A DNA stretch of 64,000 bases. Origin: Eretmocerus hayati. Lineage: Eukaryota; Arthropoda; Insecta; Hymenoptera; Aphelinidae. The DNA is taken from positions 81,520,748-81,584,747 of the forward strand of contig CM056742.1 in NCBI GenBank assembly GCA_029851415.1. Direction: 5' to 3'. Made by a program: the position numbers and the translations under genes. The stretch's first letter is position 1. Each line of letters starts with the position of its first letter. This document shows, piece after piece, positions 32,902 to 43,952 of the stretch. Below the pieces are notes generated by a model. It did not search any database, was not told the origin of the DNA, and saw nothing but the letters and a program-made list of their open reading frames with translations.

Positions 32902-34939
32902 CTACTATCGGTTTAAAAATGATTGACACCTAGAGAATTTCTGCTATCCTGGCTCCAAAAAAAATCGTTAATTTTTTTAACTGGGATAACGTCGAAGCAC
33001 ATCTAGTCGCGGCCATGATAAAAATTTTTTGGAGTCGATCGGATGACAACTGCGGCTGTAGCTGTTATCAGAATGTAAAAAAACACGGGTATAAGGCCAA
33101 TTTCAGAGGTAGCTCGACTTTGGGATGCGACAGCTCTGCCAAAAAAAATTCTGGGGCGCTGCAAAAAATGTATAGGTGATAGATATTTAGTTCCCCAATA
33201 GCGTCCAACAACAATCAGCCAAAAAAATTAATAACTTTTGGAGATAATCCAGTTATTGTCATCTCGGGATCTATTGAGGTTGAAGACTTGATTCAAAAAC
33301 AGAAAAATCATGAAAAAATTCTGGATGTCAAATACAAAAATGCAATATGAGATTTTAAATAAACAAACGCGTGGCAAGGTCGCAAAGTTGAAAAAAATTA
33401 AAGTTTGCGCCTATTGTGAGGCTTTTATTGTCTTTTACAGCCGGGGCCCGTAAAATCGGCGATGGGCAAGACTCCCTGACCGCGGACCATAAAAGTCGTA
33501 AAGTTGCGGTCTCGGAGTCAATTAGGGTACCATCAGTCTGCTTCGGCTGCAATAATGAAGCTGAATTTTCAACAAAGAGAGCAATAAAACTATTTCGAAC
33601 GCGATTTGGGCCTTGCGTTACAAATATCGCCGATTCATCGATGAAGCATTGTCAATGATGAGTCGAACAGTATATCAATGACGCGTGAGTGCAGGTGTCT
33701 TTCTCTCTCTCAGAGTTTCGCGATATCTGCATGTAAGTATTCTTTGGCGGATCCTTTAAATGATTGATAATATACAATCAATCCTTTATCCACATGATTC
33801 CGATGGTGAAAGAGTTGGCTATCATCCGTATTGATAAGATGATAATCAACAGTTGAATGATTTTACTATTATCTCGTTCGATCGTTGATTGATAATTATT
33901 GATTGTGCAAAACGCGCAATAACACGACATACATTCATTTCTATGATGCTATAAATGATCGGTCGAACAAGATGATGGTAAAATCATTCAACTGTTGATT
34001 GTCATCTTATCAATACGGATGATATCCAACTGTTTCACATCGGAATCATGTGGATAAAGTATTGATTGTATATTATCAATCATTTAAAGGATCCGCCAAA
34101 GAATACTTACATGCAGATATCGCGAAGTTCTGAGAGAGAGAAAGACACCTGCACACACGCGTCATTGATATACTGTTCGACTCATCATTGACAATGCTTC
34201 ATCGATGAATCGGCGATATTTGTAACGCAAGGCCCAAATCGCGTTCGAAATAGTTTTATTGCTCTCTTTGTTGAAAATGCAGCTTCATTATTGCAGCCGA
34301 AGCAGACTGATGGTACCCTAATTGACTCCGAGACCGCAACTTTACGACTTTTATGGTCCGCGGTCGGGTAGTCTCGCCCATCGACGATTTTACGGGCCCC
34401 GGCTGTAAAAGACAATAAAAGCCTCACAATAGGCGCAAACTTTAAATTTTTTCAACTTTGCGACCTTGCCACGCGTTTGTTTATTCAAAATCTCATATTG
34501 CATTTTTGTAATTGACATCCAGAATTTTTTCATGATTTTTCTGTTTTTGAATCAAGTCTTCAACCTCAATAGATCCCGAGATAACAATAACTGGATTATC
34601 TCCAAAAGTTATTAATTTTTTTGGCTGATTGTTGTTGGACGCTATTGGGGAATCAAATATCTATCACCTACATTTTTTGCAGCGCCCCAGAATTTTTTTT
34701 GGCAGAGCTGTCGCATCCCAAAGTCGAGCTACCTCTGAAATTGGCCTTATACCCGCGTTTTTTTACATTCTGATAACAGCTACAGCCGCAGTTGTCATCC
34801 GATCGACTTCAAAAAAATTTTATCATGGCTGCGACTAGATGTGCTTCGACGTTATCCCAGTTAAAAAAATTAGCCATTTTTTTTGGAGCCAGGATAGCAG
34901 AAATTCTCTAGGTGTCAATCATTTTTAAACCGATAGTAG
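32902..34939. repeat. 2.04-kb palindrome
   Basis: Left end CTACTATCGGTTTAAAAATG; right end is its complement, ending CGATAGTAG at 34939. Arms are about 980 bp with a spacer of about 75 bases (33884-33959). Mirrored 80-codon ORFs at 33416-33658 and 34185-34427 are products of the symmetry. No transposase is encoded. Confidence 0.9.
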
Positions 34940-35279
34940 TAGCTGTGATTGGGAACTATTGAGTTGGTGTAATGTTGCGCATAGTGAGGTTCCTGAATCT
35001 CCAGTAAGAATCTGGAAATTTCGCTTAATTAATTTAATTTCTTGGAAGGATATTGCGAAATCTACGATTATTCGCCTTATGAATCCTATCCCACTTATGA
35101 TGTGTACCTAGATGAAAAACTAATCACGAAGGATATTTCTCTCTTCAGCAATGAATAATATGTATACCCTTATTGCCCATCTCGTTTGACTCAATCAATA
35201 CACTAATTTCGAAATAGTTATTTACATCCGATGATGCAATTATACTGAAATAGACAACTATTCGGATCTAATAGACGGT

Positions 35280-35835
35280 GAAAACTTGAGCGATTTTCAC
35301 TGAACTTTCAGTGGAAGTTCCACTGTAACTTTAGGAATTTCCACTGAAGATTTCAGTGAGAGTTTCACTGAAACTCTAGAAATTTCCACAGGAATTTCAC
35401 TGAAAATGTAGTTTCACTGAAACTCTAGGAATTTCGATGGGAATTCCAGTGAAAGTTTCACTGAAACTTGAACGATTTTCAACGATTTTCAACGATTTTC
35501 ATTGAAATCTCAGTAGAACTTCCACTAAAATTCGTCATTGAAATATTAGTAGAATTTCCACTGAAATTTTAGTGAAATCTTCACTGATTTTTTAGTGAAA
35601 TTTTCACTGAAATTTTAGTGAAATTTTCACTGATTTTTTAGTGAAATTCTCACTGATTTTTTAAGTGAAATTTTCACTGATTTTTTTAGTGAAATTCTAA
35701 TTTTTTAGTGAAATTTTCACTGAAATTTTAGTGAAATTTTCACTGATTTTTTTAGTGAGATTTTCACTGATTTTTTAGTAAAATTATCACTGAATATTTA
35801 GTGAAATTTCCACTGGAATTCAGTGAAACGTATCA
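35280..35835. repeat. Minisatellite of TTTAGTGAAATTTTCACTGA units
   Basis: About 20 irregular copies of a 20-29 bp unit whose two halves, AGTGAAA and TTTCACT, are complementary, so each unit is itself a small dyad. Outer copies (35280-35480) are more diverged and use GAAACTC/GAATTTC variants. This is the pattern of a central, more recently amplified block. Confidence 0.9.
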
Positions 35836-35859
35836 CTTGAACTCTGGTGATTTCCACTC

Positions 35860-35965
35860 CATCCATCCACCAACCAACCCACCTGACCACTCACCCACCA
35901 ACCCACCCACCCATGACCCAACCAAGACCCATACGGCCACCCATCGCCCTTCACCCCCTGCCGAT
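35860..35965. repeat. CCA/ACCC-rich low-complexity tract
   Basis: Irregular CCATCCATCCACCAACC-like repeats with essentially no G on the plus strand, directly after the minisatellite. Confidence 0.85.
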
Positions 35966-36079
35966 AGGCAACCCGAGACGCGAGATGCTGACGAACAAAT
36001 TTTGGCTGGGCTCTTCATTATTTTAATTAGTTCATCCGACCCGTCAATCTGTTTCAAGCGAGTGCACACGCGATAGACG

Positions 36080-37260
36080 CGCAGGAGTATCGTAATACAA
36101 AAGTTGATGTGGATGACTGTTGCGTCGTCACTCCTAAATATTACACAGTCACACGCAAATAGTATAACTAAGCAGTTGGCATGATGCAATAGTATGTATA
36201 ACATCCAACCGAACGGGCGGAGGGGATTCAGGCATGAGAGGGATCTCTTGGACTGTCAGTTCCAAAGAATTCACAGTTATGTCTGAGGAAACTTGACTCT
36301 AGAATTAGATCGGATGCATTACCCTTCATTGCGAGAAGGATATTGAATCTTTAGTTGTATTGGGTCCAAAATCGTTTTAAGAATTGCGAAATTCGACAGA
36401 AGATTCATATCGAGACTCGACATCAATTAGGATGTCTCAAACTCTTGGATACAATCTAATTAAATCAATGCTCAAGAGCTGAATCAGTGAGAATCTAATG
36501 AGATCCCACTACGAAAGCATACAATTTCAGTATTTATCCAGTTATAGATAATGTGTTCCATGAATTAGCCATCGCAAGCTAATAGTGAGATCAACGTATG
36601 TGTTCATTTACTTTCCAACACACTGTGAATCTAAAGCTGTTGAAATTCAAAAATTAAATTTGTTAAAATTTTCTCTCTGGGCGAGTGTGTAATTTCTACG
36701 GATGAATATGTTATTCTAACAGATGAATACTTAATTTCAACAGATGAATATGTGAACAACAATATTTGAAGATGTAGATCTTGGACTTGGCAAGAATATT
36801 TGCATTTCAATCTGTAGACTGTACCAATTCAATATGTGATTCATGGGATGCCATGGAAAATTATCTGATGCGCGGGAATGTGTATATGGAAATATGAACG
36901 ACTAGACAAATTTTCTGGATGAATTTGAGTTTCCTATCCTTGCCGATGCTTTAAGCAGGAGTTTGAACTAATGCCGAGTCGGAAATTCCATTCTACTCGA
37001 GATCAACCATCAATAAAGGATTCCAAAAGTCCAAACTTCTCGAATTTTCCGGGAACTTGAAAAACTTTTCCCAGAAAACGATGGGCTTTGATGACATGCT
37101 CAGGCTTTCCATTTTCACTCAAAATATGGTAAAGAATGCAGAATAATTCCTTCCTTCAGAAATAATTTGCAATGATTTATAATAACTTGTTGATAATGAT
37201 TCTTGCTTGATTGTTATAATTTAGACTACCAAAAACGCGTTGATTAAGTCATATTACGTA
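36080..37260. other. Unassigned AT-rich region
   Basis: No gene seen. A three-copy tandem repeat of about 22 bp (each ending GATGAATAY) lies at 36691-36753. Confidence 0.4.
36691..36753 (+). repeat. Three-copy 22-bp tandem repeat
   Basis: Units of the form AATTTCAACAGATGAATATG, with one to four substitutions between copies. Confidence 0.7.
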
Positions 37261-37264
37261 TGTA

Positions 37265-37670
37265 TGAATCATCATGTTTTATGCACGTGAACATGAATCG
37301 TCACGGAATCCAATGCACAGAATAATACTGTCATTCTGAGAGCCTAGCATGTATAAGTCCTAGTGGTACAGTGATCATGCCTCCAGATTTCTGACCCTAT
37401 ATGATCGACGGATCGATCCCCATCACGCACTAGATCAAATCATGGACACGATTCCTTGAATATTTTAATGAATCCTGAATGTGTATAGTACCCGATGAGC
37501 TGATTGTAACTCTTTTTAGCCGAGGAAATTACCATTTTATCAACTTCGAAAGCCGTCAGTTGATGGTTTGAATTCGTGAAATTTACAGATTCAAATTGCT
37601 AAATCTACGATTTGAATCTGTTCCAGGGAACAGTTTTCCATGTAGTTTTTACAGGTTGGGACTCACAGTG
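37265..37670 (+). repeat. Dispersed repeat C, copy 2, with tRNA-like segment
   Basis: Direct relative of 30835-31200. Between GTCCTAGTGG and ATCACGCACTAG it carries about 45 extra bases that complete a tRNA-like A-box/B-box pair. This suggests the family is a tRNA-derived SINE and that copy 1 lost its B box. Confidence 0.7.
37352..37427 (+). other. tRNA-like head with A and B boxes
   Basis: TAGTGGTACAG resembles an A box and GGATCGATCCC (37410-37420) a B box, 50 bases apart. Stems are weak, so it is a relic at best. Confidence 0.35.
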
Positions 37671-37902
37671 CATGGACTGATACTAGATTATTCTGATTTG
37701 CTCTGCATATATTTAGAGCACCTCAATTTTGAGGCAGCAGCTCACAAGGAATCCTTGATGGAACTGGGATCAGATGAGAATTAGACGTTTGGAAGAATTT
37801 CGATCCCGTGCTATATTTTGGAGCGCTTTGCCATTCCTGGATAACTTCGGTTCGCCGAGAGTACAGATGATCCACGAGGTTAGTTACCGGCGATACTCGA
37901 CC
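37671..37902. other. Short unassigned spacer before the hAT element
   Basis: No coding domain; the insertion target of the hAT element lies at its right edge. Confidence 0.4.
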
Positions 37903-37910
37903 TGAGTAAC
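37903..37910. other. hAT target-site duplication, left copy
   Basis: TGAGTAAC, identical to 39314-39321. Confidence 0.92.
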
Positions 37911-39313
37911 TAGGGCTGCCACAACAGTCGATAATTTATCGTTATTGAATCGCGATATCAATAAATTCGATATCCATATCAACATCGATATGTGAGATTT
38001 CCGGACAGGACAATAATGATATCACTCCATCAATATGAATTTTTGACCGATATTTTATCGCGATATATCGCGATAATGTCGATATCGATGCCAATCCTGC
38101 TATTTTTTGGCAAAGCTATGGTACACATATGAGTTCTGTTGGGATTAATGATAATAATGGGTAATCTTTATTAGAACAGATAGTACATGTAGACAAGAAT
38201 AATTATACGAACATTTGAACTTTGACAAGAATGAATTTCTAATATCACAACAACCCTGGGATTTCTAATCCACAGATTTCTTTCCTCAATGTGCTATTGA
38301 CCCAAGAATCGATACATGACATTGCTCTGATAGACTTACTCTCTAAAGAAGACCTATTCGGTGTGACAACGTCTCCAGCTTGAGAAAATAATCTTTCGAC
38401 CGGAAGCAAGCTCGGCAATATAGCAAGAATATCTTAGGCCACCCGAGACAATATTGGATACGAAAAAGCATGTTGTGACCATCATTCCAAAATACTAGTG
38501 TTCAATGAAGCACGAGGAGATTCCAGATAATTAATTATTTCTGTTTTCCAAATATCTGTAACACTTGTTTCAGAAGCATCATATATTGAAGGCAAATTGA
38601 AGATATCCTCTGTATGGCAATTTGTGGATGTTTTGTTTATCGCACAAGTTTGATCAGAGAAAATATCAAAATATTTCCCTTTATGAATCTTCTCAAACTT
38701 TTTACTGCTTCAGATTTCAGCACCTCACCCTATTCAGTGGTGTCAAAAACAGCAAACTTATAACGAGAGTCCAAGGTGAGTGACATTGCGTATATCCAAT
38801 GGCATTTACGGTAGTGCTTCAATACTTTATCTCTTCCTTGTAGAAATGCAAGTAAGAGCTTCTCATTGATTAAATCTCGATCAACGAGGTTTCTAATAAT
38901 ATCCTCGATTTTGTCTACAAGGATGTTAAAGAAGACAACGGCTCTGGGTGAATTAGCACCATCCTCACCTAAGTCCATGCCAGATACTACCTTAAACATT
39001 TTGAGAAAGTTGAGGATACGCTCGATGATGATCCATTCACACTGGTACCAGTATTTGTATATAACTGATTCGAATCTGCATGAACTACTCAAGAATTATC
39101 TTTTTCAGAATTATCAAAATGATGTAACCGTAAGAACTTGAGAATGATATCGATAAATATCGCGATAATTATTGGTCGAGCTCGATACAATAACAATGAA
39201 TGGGCCTCAATAATTTCCACAACCAATAACGACATCAATATAGGCACGTCCTCATGGGCACCAATATCGACATATGGCAAATTATTGTATTGTCTTTTAT
39301 TGTGGCAGCCCTT
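37911..39313 (-). mobile_element. hAT-superfamily DNA transposon, internally deleted
   Basis: 1,403 bp. The left end is TAGGGCTGCCACAA and the right end reads TTGTGGCAGCCCTT, a 13/14 terminal inverted repeat. The 8-bp duplication TGAGTAAC is perfect (37903-37910 and 39314-39321). Subterminal regions are rich in TATCGCGATA/ATCGATAT dyads (37965-38095 and 39145-39190), likely transposase-binding repeats. The interior holds a broken C-terminal transposase fragment on the minus strand. Ends and TSD make the superfamily assignment firm. Confidence 0.93.
38245..39092 (-). pseudogene. hAT transposase C-terminal fragment with dimerisation domain
   Basis: Minus strand. 39092-38730 encodes the end of the RNase H-like fold (KCHWIYAMSLTLDSRYKF, matching the family LDPRxKL box). 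After a frameshift between 38730 and about 38470, a second frame gives the hAT dimerisation signature: SYPILSRVA, a TAA at 38434-38436, then DILAILPSLLPVERLFSQAG and VVTPNRSSLESKSIRAM, ending at a TGA at 38245. hAT transposases act as multimers and cut the element ends. This copy lacks the BED finger and the upstream catalytic part and has a stop and a frameshift, so it is inactive. ZBED/ZMYM-like host genes share the domain, but the terminal repeats show this is a transposon. Confidence 0.85.
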
Positions 39314-39321
39314 TGAGTAAC

Positions 39322-41887
39322 CGAGTGATCGAAAATTCGTTCGTCCTCAAAATATATCAATCGTTCAAATACTCAAGCGATTGGAAGTGAGGTAACCATT
39401 TTTGGTCGTTTATAGGCATGGAGTCACGTGTGGTCAATATTTTGCACTGGTGTAGGAGACCCTATCAGCTATGTATGAGTTTACAACAAATTTTCTGGAG
39501 GGTATGATTTCGAAGTGAAAAAAGTTGGTCCGAGCGATTGGTCTCGTACGTGCTCTTCCAGAGCGAATCCAAATTAATGGGACTAAATTTCGCTCACCCA
39601 CATCGATATCTTGAAGAATCCATCGTTACTTCGGTGTATTTTCCCTCTCGCTTACTTCTGAGGTGTGAAAACTGAGGAGCACGTGTTTTTCCCCAGAATG
39701 GGGTACCGTGTAACTTTGCCACACCCCCGGAGAAGGATTTTAGAAACTGATGTAGGTAAAGTGGGGAACCTTAGCGCTCTAGCAACAACTTTTCCAGTAG
39801 AAGCATGCATGAGCTACGTTTTGCCCTTACGAGAGGTGACTCTAGATGCCTCATAGTCGTTTAATAGTATATTTCCGTACTGAGCGCGGTAGCCCATTTT
39901 GGGCACTAAGACAGACATGTCCTCCAGTGCCCTCAATGGCTTGCAGGCGAGGTGCGGATATATTTTTTCATTACGAGAACCCTAAAATCCTATTGAAACG
40001 CGGCAATTTTAGGTTAGAGTGATGTAAAAACTATTTTTGTAGGTCATAGTGAGTCAAGCAAAAAAAACTAGTACCAAAAAATTGACATAGTACAGGCACT
40101 TGTCGTTGAATGAGGGGTAAATGCCGCATACCCTCATCGACTCATACTGCTGGTTCGATGATCCAATTGTTACAAAGCAGTATTTTTACACTTTGTAAGG
40201 TTTACGTTGAGAGATTCGGAAATAGCTGCTGTTTTTGGCTATGGTAGGGTAACTTTGCCACACTTTCGAGCAGCTGATTTGGTCAGAGCAACGTATATTT
40301 CCTCCATTTTTCCTCGCATAATTCTCTATCTCGTCACATTTTTATTCGCTTTTATTGAACTCGACCGCGGCCGCGCCACCGAATTCTTCGTGTGAGTGTG
40401 TCACTGACGTGGAATTGCGTGGTATCCCGTGTATTCGTGTGGGTTTCCGAGCTCTGCGCGATTCAATATTTGTGTAAATGCAAATAGGTTTGTGCGCAGC
40501 GTCGGACCTCTCTCTCTCTTTCTCATTGCATTATTATGTAGAGGTTTATTCGCGCGATCAGCAAGGGCAAGAGCCTCGCTTTAGAATATCACAGCAGCCG
40601 ACGCAACTCGTCGATTCTTCGCAAACCCTACAAATTTCACTCTTTCTAGTTTTGATTAATCAAAACATAATGATTATCAACAAATAGAAATGAGATGCCT
40701 ATCCAATAACAAGTATAACAACTGCCTGTAGGACCCATATAACCTCCTCGAAGTGCTGCCACTGCCACGCGATGCTGTCCTGTCAAGCCTAAACTACTGC
40801 TGGCTGTGTTGCTGCTTTTTATTTAGTGCTGTTATTGTGATGATTTGATGTTTCTCAGTTTTCAGCAGTTTTCAGAGTGCGGTCGATCTCGCCTAGCTAT
40901 TGAATTCTTACAAGTTTTCTGCATGCGGCCTTGCTATACCATGGTCTTATCAAAAGTTTCTCTCCACCACGTGTGACCAATAAGGTTGTGATTAGTGTTA
41001 GCAGATAAAAAATAATAGGTACCTCTAAGAGTTGAATGGTTTCATCTTTTTGCAAGCTCAGAGAGGAAGTTGAGGCCTCAGTGTGCAATCAAGTGTTGTG
41101 GTGTATGTACAGTAAGCGCGCTGAGCCAAAGTCCTGGTCTTCAAATCATGAAGCACAATCAAGGTGATGAATGATATTTCATGAGACACTGTGTGCTTCT
41201 TGATTTGTCATTGAATTCAGACTTTCTCCTCACTCTTAGTATCGTATGCTTCAAGAATCTTCAGATGAATGACGGAATGGACTACATTCAAAAGTAAAAT
41301 AGTCACAGTGGCTCTACGCGTTATGAACTTGTTTATTTGAACCATTGAGGATGCTTCCTGTCACTTCTTGATGCATCACAGAGATTCAACAGTCTCTTTT
41401 GGTTGAATTTTCATGGGCCCAGCCGTTAAAGTGTAGCATACCATGTCATATTGGGCTCGAGACTCATTCCATTTCTAATAAATTTCACTCTACTGAATTA
41501 GGAATATGATCATCCATGTTCGAGCTTTGGCATGTGATGTATCATATGATCTTAACGGATGGAGATGTCCTGATGATAAATTAATATATCGTTGGATGTC
41601 TTCATATTCTAGTAATAAGGGTAACACAGCCTCTTAAATGTGATTTGACTGTAGCTTGTGAATTAATTCAGCATTATCGGTATGCTCAACATGAGATGAG
41701 AAATTATTTCTGGTAAACCATAGCTGACTCATTTATTCCACTTTTTATCAATTTGCACTCTGAAGCGCTTAAGAAAAAATGAATACCCAAGGAATCTTAA
41801 GAATAATATCTCAACATTCTGGCTGATATTAATATCCTTCATTCATGTTCTATATTCCAAGCGATTAGAATAAAACTAAAATTGAGA
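39322..41887. other. Unassigned region with GGGTAACTTTGCCACAC motifs
   Basis: No conserved ORF. GTAACTTTGCCACA occurs at about 39711 and 40250 and in inverted form near 43480 (GTGTGGCAAAGTCACC). The 39.4-40.3 and 43.1-43.8 kb stretches may therefore be diverged copies of one repeat. A CT-rich run lies near 40508. About 60 bases near 41155-41215 are an inverted relative of 9945-10001. Confidence 0.4.
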
Positions 41888-42307
41888 AAATAAAATAATT
41901 TAAAAAAACATTTTAAAAATTCGCTTTTATGTGAACCGTTAAGCATAATTGCATGTCAAAATTTGAAGAAAATGAAAACAGTTATCTATGTTTCTGTCAT
42001 AAACAAAGAGTAAGTCAGTTGACGTCCAGCTTCACGAATTCCATAATTTCAAGATATCAAAATGGTAAAAGCGTGGGTTGTAAACTTGACACATCAAGAG
42101 TAGTTTTCACCAATCAACCCACGTTTTTACCATTTTGATATCTTGAAATTATGGAATTCGTGAAGCTGGACGTCAACTGACTTACTCTTTGTTTATGACA
42201 GAAACATAGATAACTGTTTTCATTTTCTTCAAATTTTGACATGCAATTATGCTTAACGGTTCACATAAAAGCGAATTTTTAAAATGTTTTTTTAAATTAT
42301 TTTATTT
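41888..42307. repeat. Palindromic MITE 2
   Basis: About 420 bp, near-perfect palindrome with arms of about 185 bp. Ends AAATAAAATAATTTAAAA, then AAATTCGCTTTTAT, then arm, then AGCGTGGGTT at the hinge and AACCCACG on the other side. Ends and hinge match MITE 1 (8867-9266); the arm bodies differ. The left-arm sequence recurs on the right arm with only a few changes. Confidence 0.9.
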
Positions 42308-43849
42308 ATACATCCGTTCACCCTGTCTGCTTTGACAGATGTCAAAAGACTATGCAAGGCAGGAGAGATAACAGAAATACACGAATTGTTTTGATAAAAA
42401 TTGGCCCAAGTTCTTTCTTATTGTGATGAATTTCCATACAAACGTGATTGACTCGGCTCTGCGTCAGATAAAATCTCACATCGCGTGGACGGATTCTATT
42501 TAGATGAAGAATCGTCAATGACTGTTCCGCGCTGAGCTCTGCTCAAATTCCTGATGCTGCATTGGTTACATGGAGCAGTGGCGCGCAGTTTCAGGTTCCT
42601 CTCTCGGTCCACAAAAATGTTATAAAAGGAGTCTAGAACTCAAATTAAGGGACCAGTTGACCTCCACTCCTCAATCCCAAATCTGTGAACGCGAATGAGG
42701 CTTAACTAGAGCACCACCTTCCAACAGCATTGTGTAGAGTGCCAAAGATGCGAATCTAGCGAAAAATTCAAAAAATTCCTTGAGGCGAGCATCCGATCGC
42801 CGTGCAAGCTGAATTTTGTCCCCATTTCACTCTTTGGATTTGGGGTAAACGATGTTTGAAAAAGAATTCGGGTCAGATATGGTGGAAGATATACATCCAT
42901 TATAGGCTAGTAAGTACCCGAGAAGTACCAACGGTATGATCATTTTCATTTTTATCGGAACTTTTGCGATTTAGAATTATGAGCTCATTGTTGACCACAA
43001 ATTGAACGATGACCATGACACGATGACTCATATGAAAGAAAATCTCCAAAATTTTTACCTAAAATGTGAGTAGAATTTCATTCAGCGGCGCACAGCAACT
43101 GGACACCCTCCAAATCGGCATTCGTTGAAAGTTCGAAGCTCTATAAGGCTTTGAATGGCAAGAAAAATGTTCGTCATGGTAACAACATCGATCAAAGATG
43201 ATCACATACAAGATATACTCGTATCTTCACAAGAATTTTAGCCGTGGTACTGAATTTCGAGCGGAGATATTAGAGAGTGGCAATGTTACCCCACCCCAGG
43301 TTTTGTAAAAAGTGTTTTGCCTTACATGACCGCATATCCAACCAAGATCCTCAAATCGATTTCTTCTTCACCCCAATCGAAAGCTAAGATTCTAAGCTTT
43401 CGATTGGTTACTGTTTGAGATAGGTTTTGTCGTTATCTTCCTGAGCTATACGAAAAACAATGACGAAAAAAGTCAAAAGTGTGGCAAAGTCACCTCCGTT
43501 GAAGGTAATTCTGGAAAGTTGAATGGGAAAATACATGATTTTCCACGGAATGGGTACCTTCAAACACCTCGATTGATCGCAGAGAATCAAGTTCTTCTGA
43601 AGAATCGTGGTAACTTTGTTTCCTGCCAATCTAATGCTTATACTTCGATGGTTCCCAACTTTTGGGACGCGGTTGTGATCATTCCATTCACAAAATACTT
43701 CTCTTGACTCTCGTGATTGTTATGAATCGGGTAAATGTTAGTTTCGTCGGCCATGAGTTTACACTCAATCCATACTTGACGCCAATTAAACGCGGGATGT
43801 TGATTGGTCGTGAATAGATACGTCAATTCATACGGTACAAAAGCTGTTT
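42308..43849. other. Unassigned region upstream of the gypsy fragment
   Basis: No firm coding signal. A frame from about 43741 joins the gypsy frame after one stop and could be its more diverged upstream part. GGGG/CCCC motifs near 43280 and GTGGCAAAGTCACC near 43480 belong to the repeat noted at 39.7-40.3 kb. Confidence 0.35.
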
Positions 43850-43952
43850 AAATGCACTTTTTGCTCCAGTACATATTGTCGAAGAAATAGATGTACATTC
43901 TGTCGATTTTGATGCTTTTTACAAGGACATGCTCAACAAATATTCAAAGGGA

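Noticed and set aside
33416..34427. Two nearly identical 80-codon ORFs on opposite strands (33416-33658 and 34185-34427)
   Set aside because: They are mirror images produced by the palindrome. There is no domain and no sign that the protein sequence rather than the DNA symmetry is conserved.
35801..36204. Proline/threonine-rich ORF on plus and tryptophan/glycine-rich ORF on minus
   Set aside because: Both derive from the CCA/ACCC low-complexity tract.
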